A DNA stretch of 64,000 bases, taken from Actinomycetota bacterium (GTDB taxonomy: Bacteria > Actinomycetota > CADDZG01 > JAHWKV01). The stretch is from assembly GCA_030447305.1 (NCBI GenBank), contig JAUJPC010000001.1, positions 62,001-126,000 on the forward strand. Direction: 5' to 3'. Numbering within the stretch: position 1 is the first letter of the stretch; the number at the start of each line of letters is the position of its first letter. A program made the position numbers and the translations under genes. This document shows, one piece after another, positions 9,311 through 18,311 of the stretch. The notes beneath the pieces were generated by a model. That model was not told the origin of the DNA and ran no database searches. It saw only the letters and a list, made by a program, of their open reading frames with translations.

Positions 9311-10225
9311 TTGAAACTTGCGATGACGGCCAGAAATTGTCCTGTGTGCGGGTCGTCCGAATCCCGGGTGTACGCCCCCGAGGACTTCGATCCGGATAGT
9401 TGGGATAGCTTTGCGTTTGCTTCACGCAAGGCCCCCGAGTACATGCACTACCGTTTGGTGGAGTGCGGCCGGTGCGACCTTGTGTACGCCAATCCGGCGC
9501 CGGACGCCGGCCATCTGGAGGACGCTTATCGGGAGGCCGCATACGACAGCGGCGAGGAAGCAGCCTGCGCAGCCCGGACCTACGCCGGCTTTCTGCCTGC
9601 GATCATCTCGAAGCTCCGACGTACCGGAGCAGCACTGGACATAGGGGCCGGCGATGGGGCATTCCTGGAGCAGCTGCTCGCAGCAGGCTTCTCCGATCCC
9701 ATGGGCGTGGAGCCGTCCACCTTACCCATCGAATCCGCAAAGCCGGAGATCAGGGCTCGTATTCGTCAGGGGCTGTTTTCTGCAGCGCACTTTGCCCGAA
9801 ACAGCCTGAGTCTGGTGACATGTTTTCAAACTATCGAGCATGTTTTCTCTCCGGGAGAGATGTTCCGACAGATTCACCTCCTTCTTGAAGACGGGGGCGC
9901 GATCTTTCTGGTTTGCCACAATCGCCGAGCGTGGAGCGCCAAAGCCCTGGGGCTCAAGTCTCCAATCTTCGACATCGAGCATCTACAGCTGTTCTCGCCC
10001 GATAGCCTTCGGTTCGGCCTGGAGGCGAGCGGCTTTACCGACGTCTCCATCCACGCTGTGAAGAATCGGTATCCCTTGCGTTACTGGACCCGGCTGCTGC
10101 CATTCCCGACGGGCGTGAAGGCGAAGATCTTGCAGGTTCTTGCAACGACCAGCCTGGGCGCTCGGCAGATCTCTCTTCCGGCTGGCAATATTGCCGCTAT
10201 CGCTTATAAGGGTCCTACGGGTTGA
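9311..10225 (+). CDS. Class I SAM methyltransferase with N-terminal zinc-binding motif, 304 aa
   Basis: The N-terminus carries CPVCGS and CGRCDLVYANP, a CxxC...CxxC zinc ribbon found in Methyltransf_23/C-methyltransferase-like proteins. The SAM domain follows with ALDIGAGDGAFLEQL and FQTIEHVFSPGEM. A C-terminal GNIAAIAYKG closes the fold. The start chosen is TTG at 9311, because a G-rich ribosome binding site (six Gs) sits at the right distance and it gives MKLAMTARNC; ATG at 9323 is the alternative. It is divergent from the YfhO gene across a 131-base intergenic region. Such enzymes often act on sugar nucleotides or glycan intermediates, which fits the cluster, but the substrate is unknown. 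Confidence 0.83.
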   Translation: MKLAMTARNCPVCGSSESRVYAPEDFDPDSWDSFAFASRKAPEYMHYRLVECGRCDLVYANPAPDAGHLEDAYREAAYDSGEEAACAARTYAGFLPAIISKLRRTGAALDIGAGDGAFLEQLLAAGFSDPMGVEPSTLPIESAKPEIRARIRQGLFSAAHFARNSLSLVTCFQTIEHVFSPGEMFRQIHLLLEDGGAIFLVCHNRRAWSAKALGLKSPIFDIEHLQLFSPDSLRFGLEASGFTDVSIHAVKNRYPLRYWTRLLPFPTGVKAKILQVLATTSLGARQISLPAGNIAAIAYKGPTG

Positions 10226-10235
10226 CTCGAGGCAC

Positions 10236-11192
10236 CTACCGCTCCAGCGGCACATCCTGTGGTGGTTCGACGAGGTCCTCCCGGGTCTCCAGAGGGTTTG
10301 AAGGCGGGTCGATAGGGGCCGACGGATGGTTGATAACGCTTTCCCGGATGTAGGCCGGGCGTCGCTTCACCTCGTCGTACAGATGAGCAAGGTACGAGCC
10401 GATGATGCTAAGGCATAGCAACTGGATGCCTCCCATAAACAGGATTATGACAATCAAGGTGGTGAATCCCGTCGGAACGAGCTCGGGCGCGAAGATCCGG
10501 GCCAAGATCTGCCCGACGATGAGTAGCAGAGATCCTATGCAGATCAGTACCGCCAGGACCGTGATGAGATCCAGAGGCACGTAGGAGAAAGAGAGGATGG
10601 CTTTTCGCGCCCAGCCGAGGTTTTTGAGCATCGAGTTGGTGCTTAGGCCAAAGGGGCGTTCCGCCCGGAAATAGGGAACACCGGTTTGTCTGAAGCCCAC
10701 CCAGGCTCTCAATCCCCGGACAAAGCGGTTGGTTTCCGGCAGGGAGTTCAGGGCATCGACCACCCGTCGATCCATGAGGGAAAAGTCCCCGGCGTCAACC
10801 GGAATCTTGACGTACGAAGCGGCCCGGAAGAGCCGGTAAAAAGCTTTGTACGCAACCTGAAGAACCTTCGTTGCTTCTCTTTTTACCCTCACCCCGTACA
10901 CGACGTCGAAGCCGTTCAGCCACTGCTCATGGAATGCCTCGATCATCTCAGGCGGGTCCTGAAGGTCTCCGTCAAGCAGAACGACGGCATCGCCGGTAGC
11001 TAGCCGCATGCCGCTAGTGAAGGCACTCTGGGAACCGAAGTTTCGGCTGTGGTTGATTACTGTGACATGGGGATCGACGGCGGCCAGCTCGGCCAGTACC
11101 TCACGGGCGTTGTCGGGGCTGGCATCGTTGACAAAGATGATCTCGTAGTCGACATCAATCTTCTTGAAAACAGCTGTGAGCCGCTCGTGCAT
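10236..11192 (-). CDS. GtrB/DPM1-like GT2 glycosyltransferase with two C-terminal membrane helices
   Basis: A polyprenyl-phosphate glycosyltransferase: IIFVNDASPDNA, HSRNFGSQSAF, LLDGDLQDPPE (DxD) and TNRFVRGLRAW are all hallmarks of the GtrB/ArnC/DPM1 group. Two long hydrophobic helices follow (about residues 220-280), then a Pro-rich tail. It should transfer a sugar from UDP or GDP to undecaprenyl phosphate on the cytoplasmic face. The first ATG is at 11,192, but the same open frame upstream encodes KKISAVIACYRDSPAVPQ, the missing beta-1 strand of the fold, with no ATG, GTG or TTG before the overlap with the transketolase gene. The true start is therefore probably further upstream (near 11,240-11,246) on a rare codon, or a start codon has been lost. 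Confidence 0.85.
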   Translation of the reverse strand: MHERLTAVFKKIDVDYEIIFVNDASPDNAREVLAELAAVDPHVTVINHSRNFGSQSAFTSGMRLATGDAVVLLDGDLQDPPEMIEAFHEQWLNGFDVVYGVRVKREATKVLQVAYKAFYRLFRAASYVKIPVDAGDFSLMDRRVVDALNSLPETNRFVRGLRAWVGFRQTGVPYFRAERPFGLSTNSMLKNLGWARKAILSFSYVPLDLITVLAVLICIGSLLLIVGQILARIFAPELVPTGFTTLIVIILFMGGIQLLCLSIIGSYLAHLYDEVKRRPAYIRESVINHPSAPIDPPSNPLETREDLVEPPQDVPLER

Positions 11193-11263
11193 TTGGGGGA
11201 CTGCGGGCGAGTCACGATAGCAGGCAATGACGGCGCTTATCTTCTTTTGGACCGTGCCGGTCG

Positions 11264-12223
11264 TTAGATCGTCGTCAGCGATGCTTCCTTCTCCTGCACG
11301 TTCAATTTCTCGAGGGCCTTCAAGACGACTTGGACCACTCCTGAATCGGACAGACCATGCTGTTCATCCATATAGCGACTGCTGCCGACCAGCCCGTGCG
11401 GCGTTTCTTTAACGCCACAGCGCACTAGGTGGCACCTAAGTCCATTTTCGGCAATGGTTTCCGCCACTACCGATCCCAGCGCTCCGTTGACGTAGTGAGC
11501 CTCCACCGTGACCGTGAGCGGGAAGTTCACGAGTGTCTCTGCAAGGTCCTGAGTTGGCGGCGGGTTGAGTGAGGAAACCACGACCACGGACGCTTGAATT
11601 CCCCCTTCCTTCAGTTCTTCGGCGGCCGCCACGGCATTGCATGACAGGCTGCCTGCAGCGACCAGAACCAGATCCTTGCCCTCCCGCACTCGTTCGGCAC
11701 GGCCGAGCCGGAAGGCGCCGTTAAGCCCCGAAACGGTTCGGCCGTCATCCTTGCCGATTCTGAAGTAGATGGGACCCGACAGGCCGGAGGTCGCGGTCAA
11801 GGCCGCGGCGGCTTGGTCCTCGTCGGCCGGCACCACGACGGTAATGCCCGGCTGGATCCTCATAACTGCCAGGTCCTCGAGGCCGTAGTGGGTCATGCCC
11901 GCAGTTCCATAATCAAAGCCTCCACCTATACCAACCAGACGCACCGGAAGCTGGTGGGCGATGGGTCCGTTTCGGACAAACTCGTAGGCGCGCAAGCTGG
12001 CAAAGGTGACTATTGAATACACAAACGGGATGAACCCAGCTTCGGCCAGCCCGGTTGCCACGCCCACCATGTTTTGCTCGGCAACCCCTACGTTGAAAAA
12101 GCGGTCCGGGAACTCCTCCCGGAAGGGCTCGACGACGGTGAAACCTAAGTCGCCGGTAAGCAACACTATCCGCTGATCCTGATGCGCAAGTTGAATCAGC
12201 CTCTTGATGAAGGCAGCTCTCAC
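11264..12223 (-). CDS. Transketolase C-terminal subunit, 319 aa
   Basis: This is the pyrimidine-binding plus C-terminal half of a split transketolase: LTGDLGFTVVEPFRE, RFFNVGVAEQNMVGVATGLAEAG split over the family's catalytic Glu (in AEQN), and GIGGGFDYGTAGMTHYGLEDL. Together with the next gene it forms a complete thiamine-diphosphate enzyme that moves two-carbon units between sugars. The first gene ends in ATGA overlap with this start, so the halves are coupled. Placed inside a glycan cluster rather than a pentose-phosphate operon, it probably makes a specialised sugar precursor. Its 3' end overlaps the presumed true start of the GtrB-like gene. Confidence 0.88.
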   Translation of the reverse strand: MRAAFIKRLIQLAHQDQRIVLLTGDLGFTVVEPFREEFPDRFFNVGVAEQNMVGVATGLAEAGFIPFVYSIVTFASLRAYEFVRNGPIAHQLPVRLVGIGGGFDYGTAGMTHYGLEDLAVMRIQPGITVVVPADEDQAAAALTATSGLSGPIYFRIGKDDGRTVSGLNGAFRLGRAERVREGKDLVLVAAGSLSCNAVAAAEELKEGGIQASVVVVSSLNPPPTQDLAETLVNFPLTVTVEAHYVNGALGSVVAETIAENGLRCHLVRCGVKETPHGLVGSSRYMDEQHGLSDSGVVQVVLKALEKLNVQEKEASLTTI

Positions 12224-13107
12224 GTCGTGGCCTCAATCTCAACGACCGCTTGCCGATACTGCTCGTCGGACATTGGGAGGTAATGCCACTTGATCTGGCT
12301 CTGCATATAGCTGACCCCTTTGCCGAACACCGTGCGGGCGATGAGAGCGTGCGGCCTGCCGTTGCCAGTGTCGAGCGACTCGATGGTCTTGGCCATAGCC
12401 CTTACATCGTGCCCGTCTACTTCAGAAACGTCCCATCCGAATCCCTCCCAATGGGTGTGCATGGGAGATATGTCGAGCACCTCCCTGGTGTAGCCCAGAG
12501 CCTGCTGGCCGTTGAGGTCAACAATGGCTATCAAATTGCCGAGTCGGTGATGGCCCGCGAACATTGCGGATTCCCACAATGACCCCTCGTTGCACTCGGC
12601 GTCACTGACTACGACGAAAACCCGGCGGCTGGATCCCTGCATACGGGCGGCCAGCGCCGCACCAGCGCCGAGGGCCAGACCGTGCCCTAGAGACCCGGTG
12701 GTGAAGTCGATGCCCACCAGCTCCCTTTCAGGGTGGACTCCTAGCAGGCTGGCATCACCGCAGTAGGTGTCCAGCTGTTCCTTGGGCAACCAGCCGATCA
12801 GATGAAGCGCCGAGTAGAGCGCCAGGGCGGCATGGCCTTTTGAGAGGACCAGGCGGTCACGTTCTGGGTCGTCGGGCGACGGAAGCGACATGGCGCCACC
12901 ATAGAGAGTGGCAATAATGTCCGCTATGGACAGCGCCGAGCCGATGTGGCCGACGTGCGCGCGCTTAGACTGCTCGAGGATGGCAAGACGAATTTGCCGG
13001 CTCATTCGCTCGGCCTGGCTCTCGAGATTAAGCTCGGGCACATGAATGTTCCGGGTTCCCTGAGTGAGATCCCGCTCAGATATGCCCCCTGCCAAGATCT
13101 CACTCAT
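12220..13107 (-). CDS. Transketolase N-terminal subunit, 295 aa
   Basis: The thiamine-diphosphate binding half of a split transketolase. It shows HVGHIGSALSIADI, LSKGHAALALYSAL, TGSLGHGLALGAGAALA and VVVSDAECNEGSLWE (the GDxxxNEG-type cofactor motif with metal ligands). The start is ATG at 13,107, chosen because a strong GAGGAG ribosome binding site lies 7-12 bases upstream; the frame remains open to 13,140. The stop overlaps the start of the C-terminal subunit (ATGA). It is divergent from the epimerase gene at 13,284. Confidence 0.9.
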   Translation of the reverse strand: MSEILAGGISERDLTQGTRNIHVPELNLESQAERMSRQIRLAILEQSKRAHVGHIGSALSIADIIATLYGGAMSLPSPDDPERDRLVLSKGHAALALYSALHLIGWLPKEQLDTYCGDASLLGVHPERELVGIDFTTGSLGHGLALGAGAALAARMQGSSRRVFVVVSDAECNEGSLWESAMFAGHHRLGNLIAIVDLNGQQALGYTREVLDISPMHTHWEGFGWDVSEVDGHDVRAMAKTIESLDTGNGRPHALIARTVFGKGVSYMQSQIKWHYLPMSDEQYRQAVVEIEATT

Positions 13108-13283
13108 GCTCAACTCCTCTTTCACGTGCGGCTGCGGCATCTCACCTTCGAGCGCGCAGCCGAGGAGCCGTTTTACTCCCAGCCGCCCGCCGGACCGCGT
13201 AATTCTATTCGCTCCGGCCCGCCGGGCTTTGCGCAGGCGGTAAAGTTCGGATTTTTAAGCACCACGATTGGTGTACCGGGCTC

Positions 13284-14231
13284 TTGAAGCGCATCCTCGT
13301 CACAGGAGCGGCCGGCTTCGTCGGCGCAAACGTCACGCATCACCTGCTGAAGAAAGGGTACGAGGTTCATTTGCTCGTCCGACCGGGCGCTGATCTGTGG
13401 AGGCTCGAGGACGTGCTGGGCGACGTGTCACTGGCGTCGGTCGACCTGCGTGGCTCGGAGGCCGTCGCAGCAGCAGTACTGGACTCCAGGCCAGATTCGG
13501 TCTTCCATCTTGCTGCTTACGGCGCCTACCCCGGACAAACGGACGTCCGGCGGATGATCGCCACGAACATTGAGGGGACTGTGAACCTGGTGGAGGCATG
13601 CATGGCCGCTGGAGTCGAGACCATCGTCAACACAGGATCATCCTCCGAGTACGGCTTCAAGAGTTCGTCGCCTTCAGAAAGTGCCCTTCTTGAGCCCAAC
13701 AGCGACTACGCCTGGACGAAAGCCGCCGCCACCCATTACTGCCGGCACGTGGCCGTATTCAACAAGGTGCACCTTACGACCCTGCGGCTGTACTCGGTCT
13801 TCGGGCCCTACGAGGAGCCGGGCCGGCTGATGCCCACTCTGGTATCCCGAGGCCTAAGGGGCGAGTTACCGCCCCTTGTAAAACCCGATATCGCAAGGGA
13901 TTTCGTCTTTGTGGACGATGTTACAAGCGCCTACCTCGGGGCCGCAGGACAGGGAGGCCTTGAGCAAGGCGCCGTCTACAACGTGGGCACGGGTATCCAA
14001 ACAACGATAGCCGACGCGGTGTCGGTGGCCAGGGACTGCCTGGATATTCCGCAAGAACCACAGTGGGCCTCGATGGAGCAAAGGACCTGGGACTCGACAT
14101 CATGGGTCTGTGATAATCGCAAGATCGTCACAGACCTGGGTTGGAATCCGCAGTACTCGTTCCGGGAGGGGTTCGAAGTCCTCATAGACTGGTTTCGCCG
14201 TAATGCCCGTCTCCGCCACCGCTACGACTGA
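13284..14231 (+). CDS. NAD-dependent epimerase/dehydratase (extended SDR), 315 aa
   Basis: A sugar-nucleotide modifying short-chain dehydrogenase. The Rossmann motif is VTGAAGFVGANV (residues 6-17), with FHLAAYGAY, the catalytic Ser region NTGSSSEYG and the active-site DYAWTKAAAT (YxxxK replaced by the YAWTK form, Tyr and Lys kept). RLYSVFGPYEEPGRLMP is typical of the family. It resembles RfbJ/paratose-synthase-like reductases or epimerases acting on CDP- or dTDP-sugars. The start is TTG at 13,284. It is followed 56 bases later by a methyltransferase, so the pair may make and methylate one sugar. Confidence 0.85.
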   Translation: MKRILVTGAAGFVGANVTHHLLKKGYEVHLLVRPGADLWRLEDVLGDVSLASVDLRGSEAVAAAVLDSRPDSVFHLAAYGAYPGQTDVRRMIATNIEGTVNLVEACMAAGVETIVNTGSSSEYGFKSSSPSESALLEPNSDYAWTKAAATHYCRHVAVFNKVHLTTLRLYSVFGPYEEPGRLMPTLVSRGLRGELPPLVKPDIARDFVFVDDVTSAYLGAAGQGGLEQGAVYNVGTGIQTTIADAVSVARDCLDIPQEPQWASMEQRTWDSTSWVCDNRKIVTDLGWNPQYSFREGFEVLIDWFRRNARLRHRYD

Positions 14232-14287
14232 GCAGCGTGCTGGGTTTGGTGAGTTGGGTTTCCGAAAGACATTTGTAGGAGCGAGTA

Positions 14288-15004
14288 TTGAAGGCGAAGG
14301 TTGAGGTATTCGACAGGGACGCTGCAGCCAACGCCGGATATGTGTACACAACGGATCAGCGACTCAGCAGCCGCCTGGCAACCAAGAACCTTGAAGACCT
14401 CATCCTTCAGTCGGTTTCCTTCAAGGGCAAGAGGGTGCTGGACATCGGTTGTGGAGACGGTCACTTCACGAGGCGGTTCCGGGATGCAGACGGCCCGGCC
14501 AGCATGGTTGGTGTCGACCCCGCTCCGCATGCGATTGCAGTGGCCACCGCAAGAAACGACGCCATTCCCGAAATTCGATTCGTTGTAGGAGATGGTCACA
14601 AGCTTCCGTGGAGGGACGACGCCTTCGACATCGCCGTGATTCAGGGCGTTCTCCATCACGATGACCAGCCGTGGGAGACCATCTCCGAGGCATTCAGGCT
14701 TGCGCCGGAGGTGGTGATCCTGGAGCCGAATGGCAACAATCTGGGTCTCAAGGTGATCGAAAAGGCTTCCCGCTACCACCGAGAGCACCACGAGAGGTCA
14801 TACCCCACCCTGCGTCTGCTTAAGTGGGTCAGGCAGGGTGGCGGCACCATCACGTCGGTGAAATTCGGAGGTTTTGTGCCAATGTTCTGCCCGGATTCGA
14901 TCGCCAGGATGACCAAGAGGATTGAGCCCGTCCTCGAGCAAACTCCGATTGCGCGAGTCCTGGCCTGTGCGGTGGTCGTGGTGGTGGCGCGGCGGTACGC
15001 CTAA
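14288..15004 (+). CDS. Class I SAM-dependent methyltransferase, 238 aa
   Basis: The SAM motif is VLDIGCGDGHFTRRF (about residue 46 on), then VGVDPAPHA, VVGDGHKLPW and VIQGVLHHDD. The start is TTG at 14,288, supported by a clean AGGAG six bases upstream; the ORF before it has no better start. It lies downstream of the SDR gene in the same direction. The C-terminal segment (GGFVPMFCPDSIARMTKRIE) resembles methyltransferases of polysaccharide clusters. The acceptor is not known. Confidence 0.85.
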   Translation: MKAKVEVFDRDAAANAGYVYTTDQRLSSRLATKNLEDLILQSVSFKGKRVLDIGCGDGHFTRRFRDADGPASMVGVDPAPHAIAVATARNDAIPEIRFVVGDGHKLPWRDDAFDIAVIQGVLHHDDQPWETISEAFRLAPEVVILEPNGNNLGLKVIEKASRYHREHHERSYPTLRLLKWVRQGGGTITSVKFGGFVPMFCPDSIARMTKRIEPVLEQTPIARVLACAVVVVVARRYA

Positions 15005-15240
15005 GTCGCCTGAGCCAGCAGTTTCAATCCCCGCAATTCCAGCTGCGGAGTTCGATAGGCTCCTGGCTGGGCGGGAACTTTGGGTACCCTCGGCGATCAG
15101 GTGCAGGCTGCGCACCCCGAAGCCGGCAACGACCAGATGCGCCGCTGTTCATCGGCGCTCAGGTCTCCAGGTCAAGGGGGAGTATGTGGCAGGCAGGTGC
15201 TCAAGGATTCTCCTGCACATTAGAGGGATAATTACGCTTC

Positions 15241-16692
15241 ATGCCTCGCCGCCGCAGCCACCCTGGTGGTTTACAACCAATCCTCCAGTCCGGCAACAGC
15301 AGCCGCCGTGCGCGCGCGCCCAAAAGGCTGTTTCGGCTGATGGTAGCGCTGGTTTCCGTCGTTGTGCTTCTCGGGGTAATCGCCGGCGCGGTCTTCGTGT
15401 ACGCCAACTTCAAGGTGAAGGGCAACCAGGAGCAGGTGGAGGTAGCCGAGAAGCCGCCCAATGAGCCCATGAACGTGCTGGTGTTGGGTTCGGACTCCCG
15501 GGAGAACCTGACTGCCGAGCAGCAGGCCAGCTTCGGGGACACCGAGGTCGTTCCCGGCCGGCGGGCGGACACGATCATGCTGCTGCACCTGGACGAGCAG
15601 CGCGAGCAGGCCGTCCTGGTGCACTTTCCCCGGGACCTCAAGGTCGACGACCCCCAGGGGAAGGCGGTGAAGATCAACAGCATCTATTCGTTGGGCCCCG
15701 ACGCCATGGTCGAAACGGTCTCCGAGTTCACCGGCATGCCCATCCACCATTACCTGGAGGTCGATTTCAACGGTTTCAACCAAATTGCCGACTCCATCGG
15801 CGGCGTTGAGGTGTTCTTCGAGAGGGCGGTTCGGGACCCGGATTCGGGTCTGGACCAGCCGCAGGGTTGCGTGAAGATCGAGGGGGACCAGGCACTGGCA
15901 TTTGTCCGGGCTCGCAAGATCGACGACGACTTCGGGCGTATCCGCCGCCAGCAGCTGTTCCTGAAGCTGATGGTGGACAAGATCGCCACGCCCGGTGTCG
16001 TGCTCCGGCCAGACCGGGTGATCTCCTTAGTCAACGTATTCTCGCGGGCCGTGAAGTACGACGCCGAGCTGACTCTGGGCGATTTGAAGACCATTGGGCT
16101 ACGCCTGCGAAAGTTCAACTCGGGAAACCTCGACATGCGGGTTGTTCCATCGGCCGGAGCCCGGATCGACGGTGTGTCGTACGTGGTGGCCAATGAGAAG
16201 CAGACCAAGGGTCTCTTCGCGGCGCTCGCCAGCCGGTCTCCTCTGCCGGACTACGGGCGGACCGGGGTGAGCGCCATCGATCCCGAGGAGGTGCGGGTCA
16301 GCCTCCTCAACGGTACGGAGGTGGACAAGTTGGCCCTCGCCGAAGGGGAGGCCCTCAAAGCCAAGGGGTTCCAGGTACTCGAGACCTCCAACACCACCCC
16401 CCACGCAACCACCACGGTCTACCATTCCGAGGGGTTTCAAGACCAGGGCCGGCTGCTGGCCAACAATTACGGCGCCCCGCTCCTGGAGTTACCTGCGACG
16501 ATCTCTGCAGCCGGCCAGGTGGCCGTGGTGTTGGGCCAGGACTTTGCCGCCTCGCACCCACCTCCCGCGGCAGGGAGCGGTGGGACTCTCTCCCCGGGAG
16601 CCACGGCCAGTCCGCCTGCGCCGGCACCTCCCGCACCTTCCGCACCGGCTCCGCAGGGGCCTAAGCCGCTCGTCCACGCTTGCGAGGATTAG
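15241..16692 (+). CDS. LytR-CpsA-Psr (LCP) family cell-wall glycopolymer ligase, 483 aa
   Basis: A membrane-anchored phosphotransferase that attaches undecaprenyl-linked glycopolymers to peptidoglycan. One transmembrane helix lies at about residues 31-56. The LCP domain (about residues 75-240) has NVLVLGSDSR, RADTIMLLHLD, PRDLKV, KINSIYSLG and the Arg-rich RARKIDDDFGRIRRQQ. A LytR_C domain follows at about residues 340-430 (VRVSLLNGTEV). The tail is Pro/Ala-rich. In Mycobacterium an LCP gene also adjoins rmlD, so linking it to a rhamnose-containing wall polymer is reasonable. A 236-base leader with no gene precedes the ATG. Confidence 0.92.
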   Translation: MPRRRSHPGGLQPILQSGNSSRRARAPKRLFRLMVALVSVVVLLGVIAGAVFVYANFKVKGNQEQVEVAEKPPNEPMNVLVLGSDSRENLTAEQQASFGDTEVVPGRRADTIMLLHLDEQREQAVLVHFPRDLKVDDPQGKAVKINSIYSLGPDAMVETVSEFTGMPIHHYLEVDFNGFNQIADSIGGVEVFFERAVRDPDSGLDQPQGCVKIEGDQALAFVRARKIDDDFGRIRRQQLFLKLMVDKIATPGVVLRPDRVISLVNVFSRAVKYDAELTLGDLKTIGLRLRKFNSGNLDMRVVPSAGARIDGVSYVVANEKQTKGLFAALASRSPLPDYGRTGVSAIDPEEVRVSLLNGTEVDKLALAEGEALKAKGFQVLETSNTTPHATTTVYHSEGFQDQGRLLANNYGAPLLELPATISAAGQVAVVLGQDFAASHPPPAAGSGGTLSPGATASPPAPAPPAPSAPAPQGPKPLVHACED

Positions 16693-16764
16693 GAACGCCT
16701 TGAGGTTCCCTTACTCGTCCTGCCGCGGCCGGCCCGCAAGAAACCGTCGAATAGAGTGTTCGGC

Positions 16765-17796
16765 ATGAAATCTCACGTCGTCGTCACCGGTGGGTCGGGC
16801 TTTCTCGGTAGCCACTTTGTGCGCCTGCTTCTCAAGCAGGGCTCTTGCTCGGTGACCAACGTCGACTCCCTTACCTACGCCGGGGATCCCCGCCGCCTGG
16901 CAGACGTCGCCGACGGCAAAGACTACGAGTTCGTGCGCCTGGATATCGCATCCGAAGACCTCGTCAGGCAGTTGCTCTCCGAACGGCGTCCCGAGGCGGT
17001 CGTCCACTTCGCTGCAGAGTCGCACGTCACGCGGAGCGAGACGGACCCGGACCTTTTCTACCGCACCAACGTGAAGGGGACCCGGGTGCTGCTGGAGGCG
17101 GCCCTGGCCGCAGGGGTTCGGCGCTTCATCCACGTCTCAACCGACGAGGTGTACGGCTCCATCCTTGAGGGCTCCTTCAAGGAGTCGGACAAACAGGAGG
17201 GCACCGGTAGCGCCGCCAGTCCCTACTCGAAGTCCAAGGCCCTTGCGGACGACCTCGCCCTCTCCTATGCAGGGAAGCTGGAGGTCGTGGTCGTCCGGCC
17301 CACTAACGCGTTCGGCCCCTGGCAGTACCCCGAAAAGGTTTTTCCCCGGTGGGTCACCCGGGCGCTTCAGTCCCAGCCGATCCTGGTCTGGGGAGACGGT
17401 TTGTATGTGCGCCAGTGGCTCCATGCAGAGGATTTCGCCTGGGCTGTGGACCTGGTGCTGCGGGAAGGGGTCACCGGTGAGGCCTACAACGTCGGACCCG
17501 TTCACGAGCCCGAGATCACCAACCTAGCGGTGGCCCGGTGGCTTACCGGTGCGTTGGGCCTCGACAATGGCGCCATTCGGATGACGGCGTACGACCGTCC
17601 GGATCATGACCGCCGCTACGCCGTCGACGCCAGCAAGATCCGTGAGCTGGGGTGGCGCTCCGGGGATGTCTGGTCTCAGTTCGAGGAAAGCCTGGCCTGG
17701 TACCGTAACAACCCGAACTGGTGGAGGTCGCTGATTGCGGAGGCGGAGTCGATCTACGCCGACGCGGGCGCGGCTGGGAAGGACACAGCGGTTTGA
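16765..17796 (+). CDS. rmlB: dTDP-glucose 4,6-dehydratase RmlB, 343 aa
   Basis: Second step of dTDP-L-rhamnose synthesis: dTDP-glucose to dTDP-4-keto-6-deoxyglucose with enzyme-bound NAD. The Rossmann motif is VTGGSGFLGSHF, the active-site STDEVYGS carries the catalytic Asp-Glu pair, and YSKSK is the Tyr/Lys pair. RPTNAFGPWQYPEK and YVRQWLHAED are typical of RmlB. ATG 16,765 gives the usual short N-terminus; an in-frame GTG at 16,756 is possible. The stop overlaps the TTG start of rmlC. Length matches the family. Confidence 0.93.
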   Translation: MKSHVVVTGGSGFLGSHFVRLLLKQGSCSVTNVDSLTYAGDPRRLADVADGKDYEFVRLDIASEDLVRQLLSERRPEAVVHFAAESHVTRSETDPDLFYRTNVKGTRVLLEAALAAGVRRFIHVSTDEVYGSILEGSFKESDKQEGTGSAASPYSKSKALADDLALSYAGKLEVVVVRPTNAFGPWQYPEKVFPRWVTRALQSQPILVWGDGLYVRQWLHAEDFAWAVDLVLREGVTGEAYNVGPVHEPEITNLAVARWLTGALGLDNGAIRMTAYDRPDHDRRYAVDASKIRELGWRSGDVWSQFEESLAWYRNNPNWWRSLIAEAESIYADAGAAGKDTAV

Positions 17797-18311
17797 GGTC
17801 CACCCAGGTCGAAGGGATCCCGGGCGCGTACGTCTTTGCTCCGGAGGTCCACCAGGACGAGCGCGGCTCCTTTACGGAGATCTTCCGGGAGGACCTGCTC
17901 GGTGTGCAGTTCGTGCAGGCCAACCACTCGCGGTCGCTCGCCGGCGTGCTACGCGGCCTGCACTGGCACAAGCGACAGTCGGATGCCTGGTACCTGATGA
18001 ACGGGCATGCCCAGGCGATACTGGCAGACCTCCGCACTCGCAGCTTGAATCCGGCTGTGGCCTCTTTCGACCTCTTGGAGGGGGAGCCGAAGGTCCTCTA
18101 CATTCCTCCGGGGGTGGCGCACGGATTCTTGGCCGTTACCGATGTCGACCTCATCTACTGGGTGACCGGTTACTACGATGCGTCCGACGAGTTTGGCGTG
18201 GCGTGGGACGATCCCTCGATCAATGCTCCCTGGCGCAGTCGCGACCCGATCCTGTCGGGACGCGACCAGAGCAACCCGAAGCTAGAGTGGGAAGCCCTGA
18301 GCGGGCTCTAG
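17793..18311 (+). CDS. rmlC: dTDP-4-dehydrorhamnose 3,5-epimerase RmlC, 172 aa
   Basis: A cupin-fold epimerase, third step of dTDP-rhamnose synthesis. Visible motifs are DERGSFTEIFRED, the active-site GVLRGLHWHK with its catalytic His, and the C-terminal PPGVAHGFLAVTD. The start is TTG at 17,793, overlapping the rmlB stop as TTGA, with GGGAAGGA about nine bases upstream; the longer frame before it encodes nothing RmlC-like. The length (172) is slightly short of the typical 180-200. The stop overlaps rmlD (TAGTG). Confidence 0.92.
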   Translation: MRSTQVEGIPGAYVFAPEVHQDERGSFTEIFREDLLGVQFVQANHSRSLAGVLRGLHWHKRQSDAWYLMNGHAQAILADLRTRSLNPAVASFDLLEGEPKVLYIPPGVAHGFLAVTDVDLIYWVTGYYDASDEFGVAWDDPSINAPWRSRDPILSGRDQSNPKLEWEALSGL

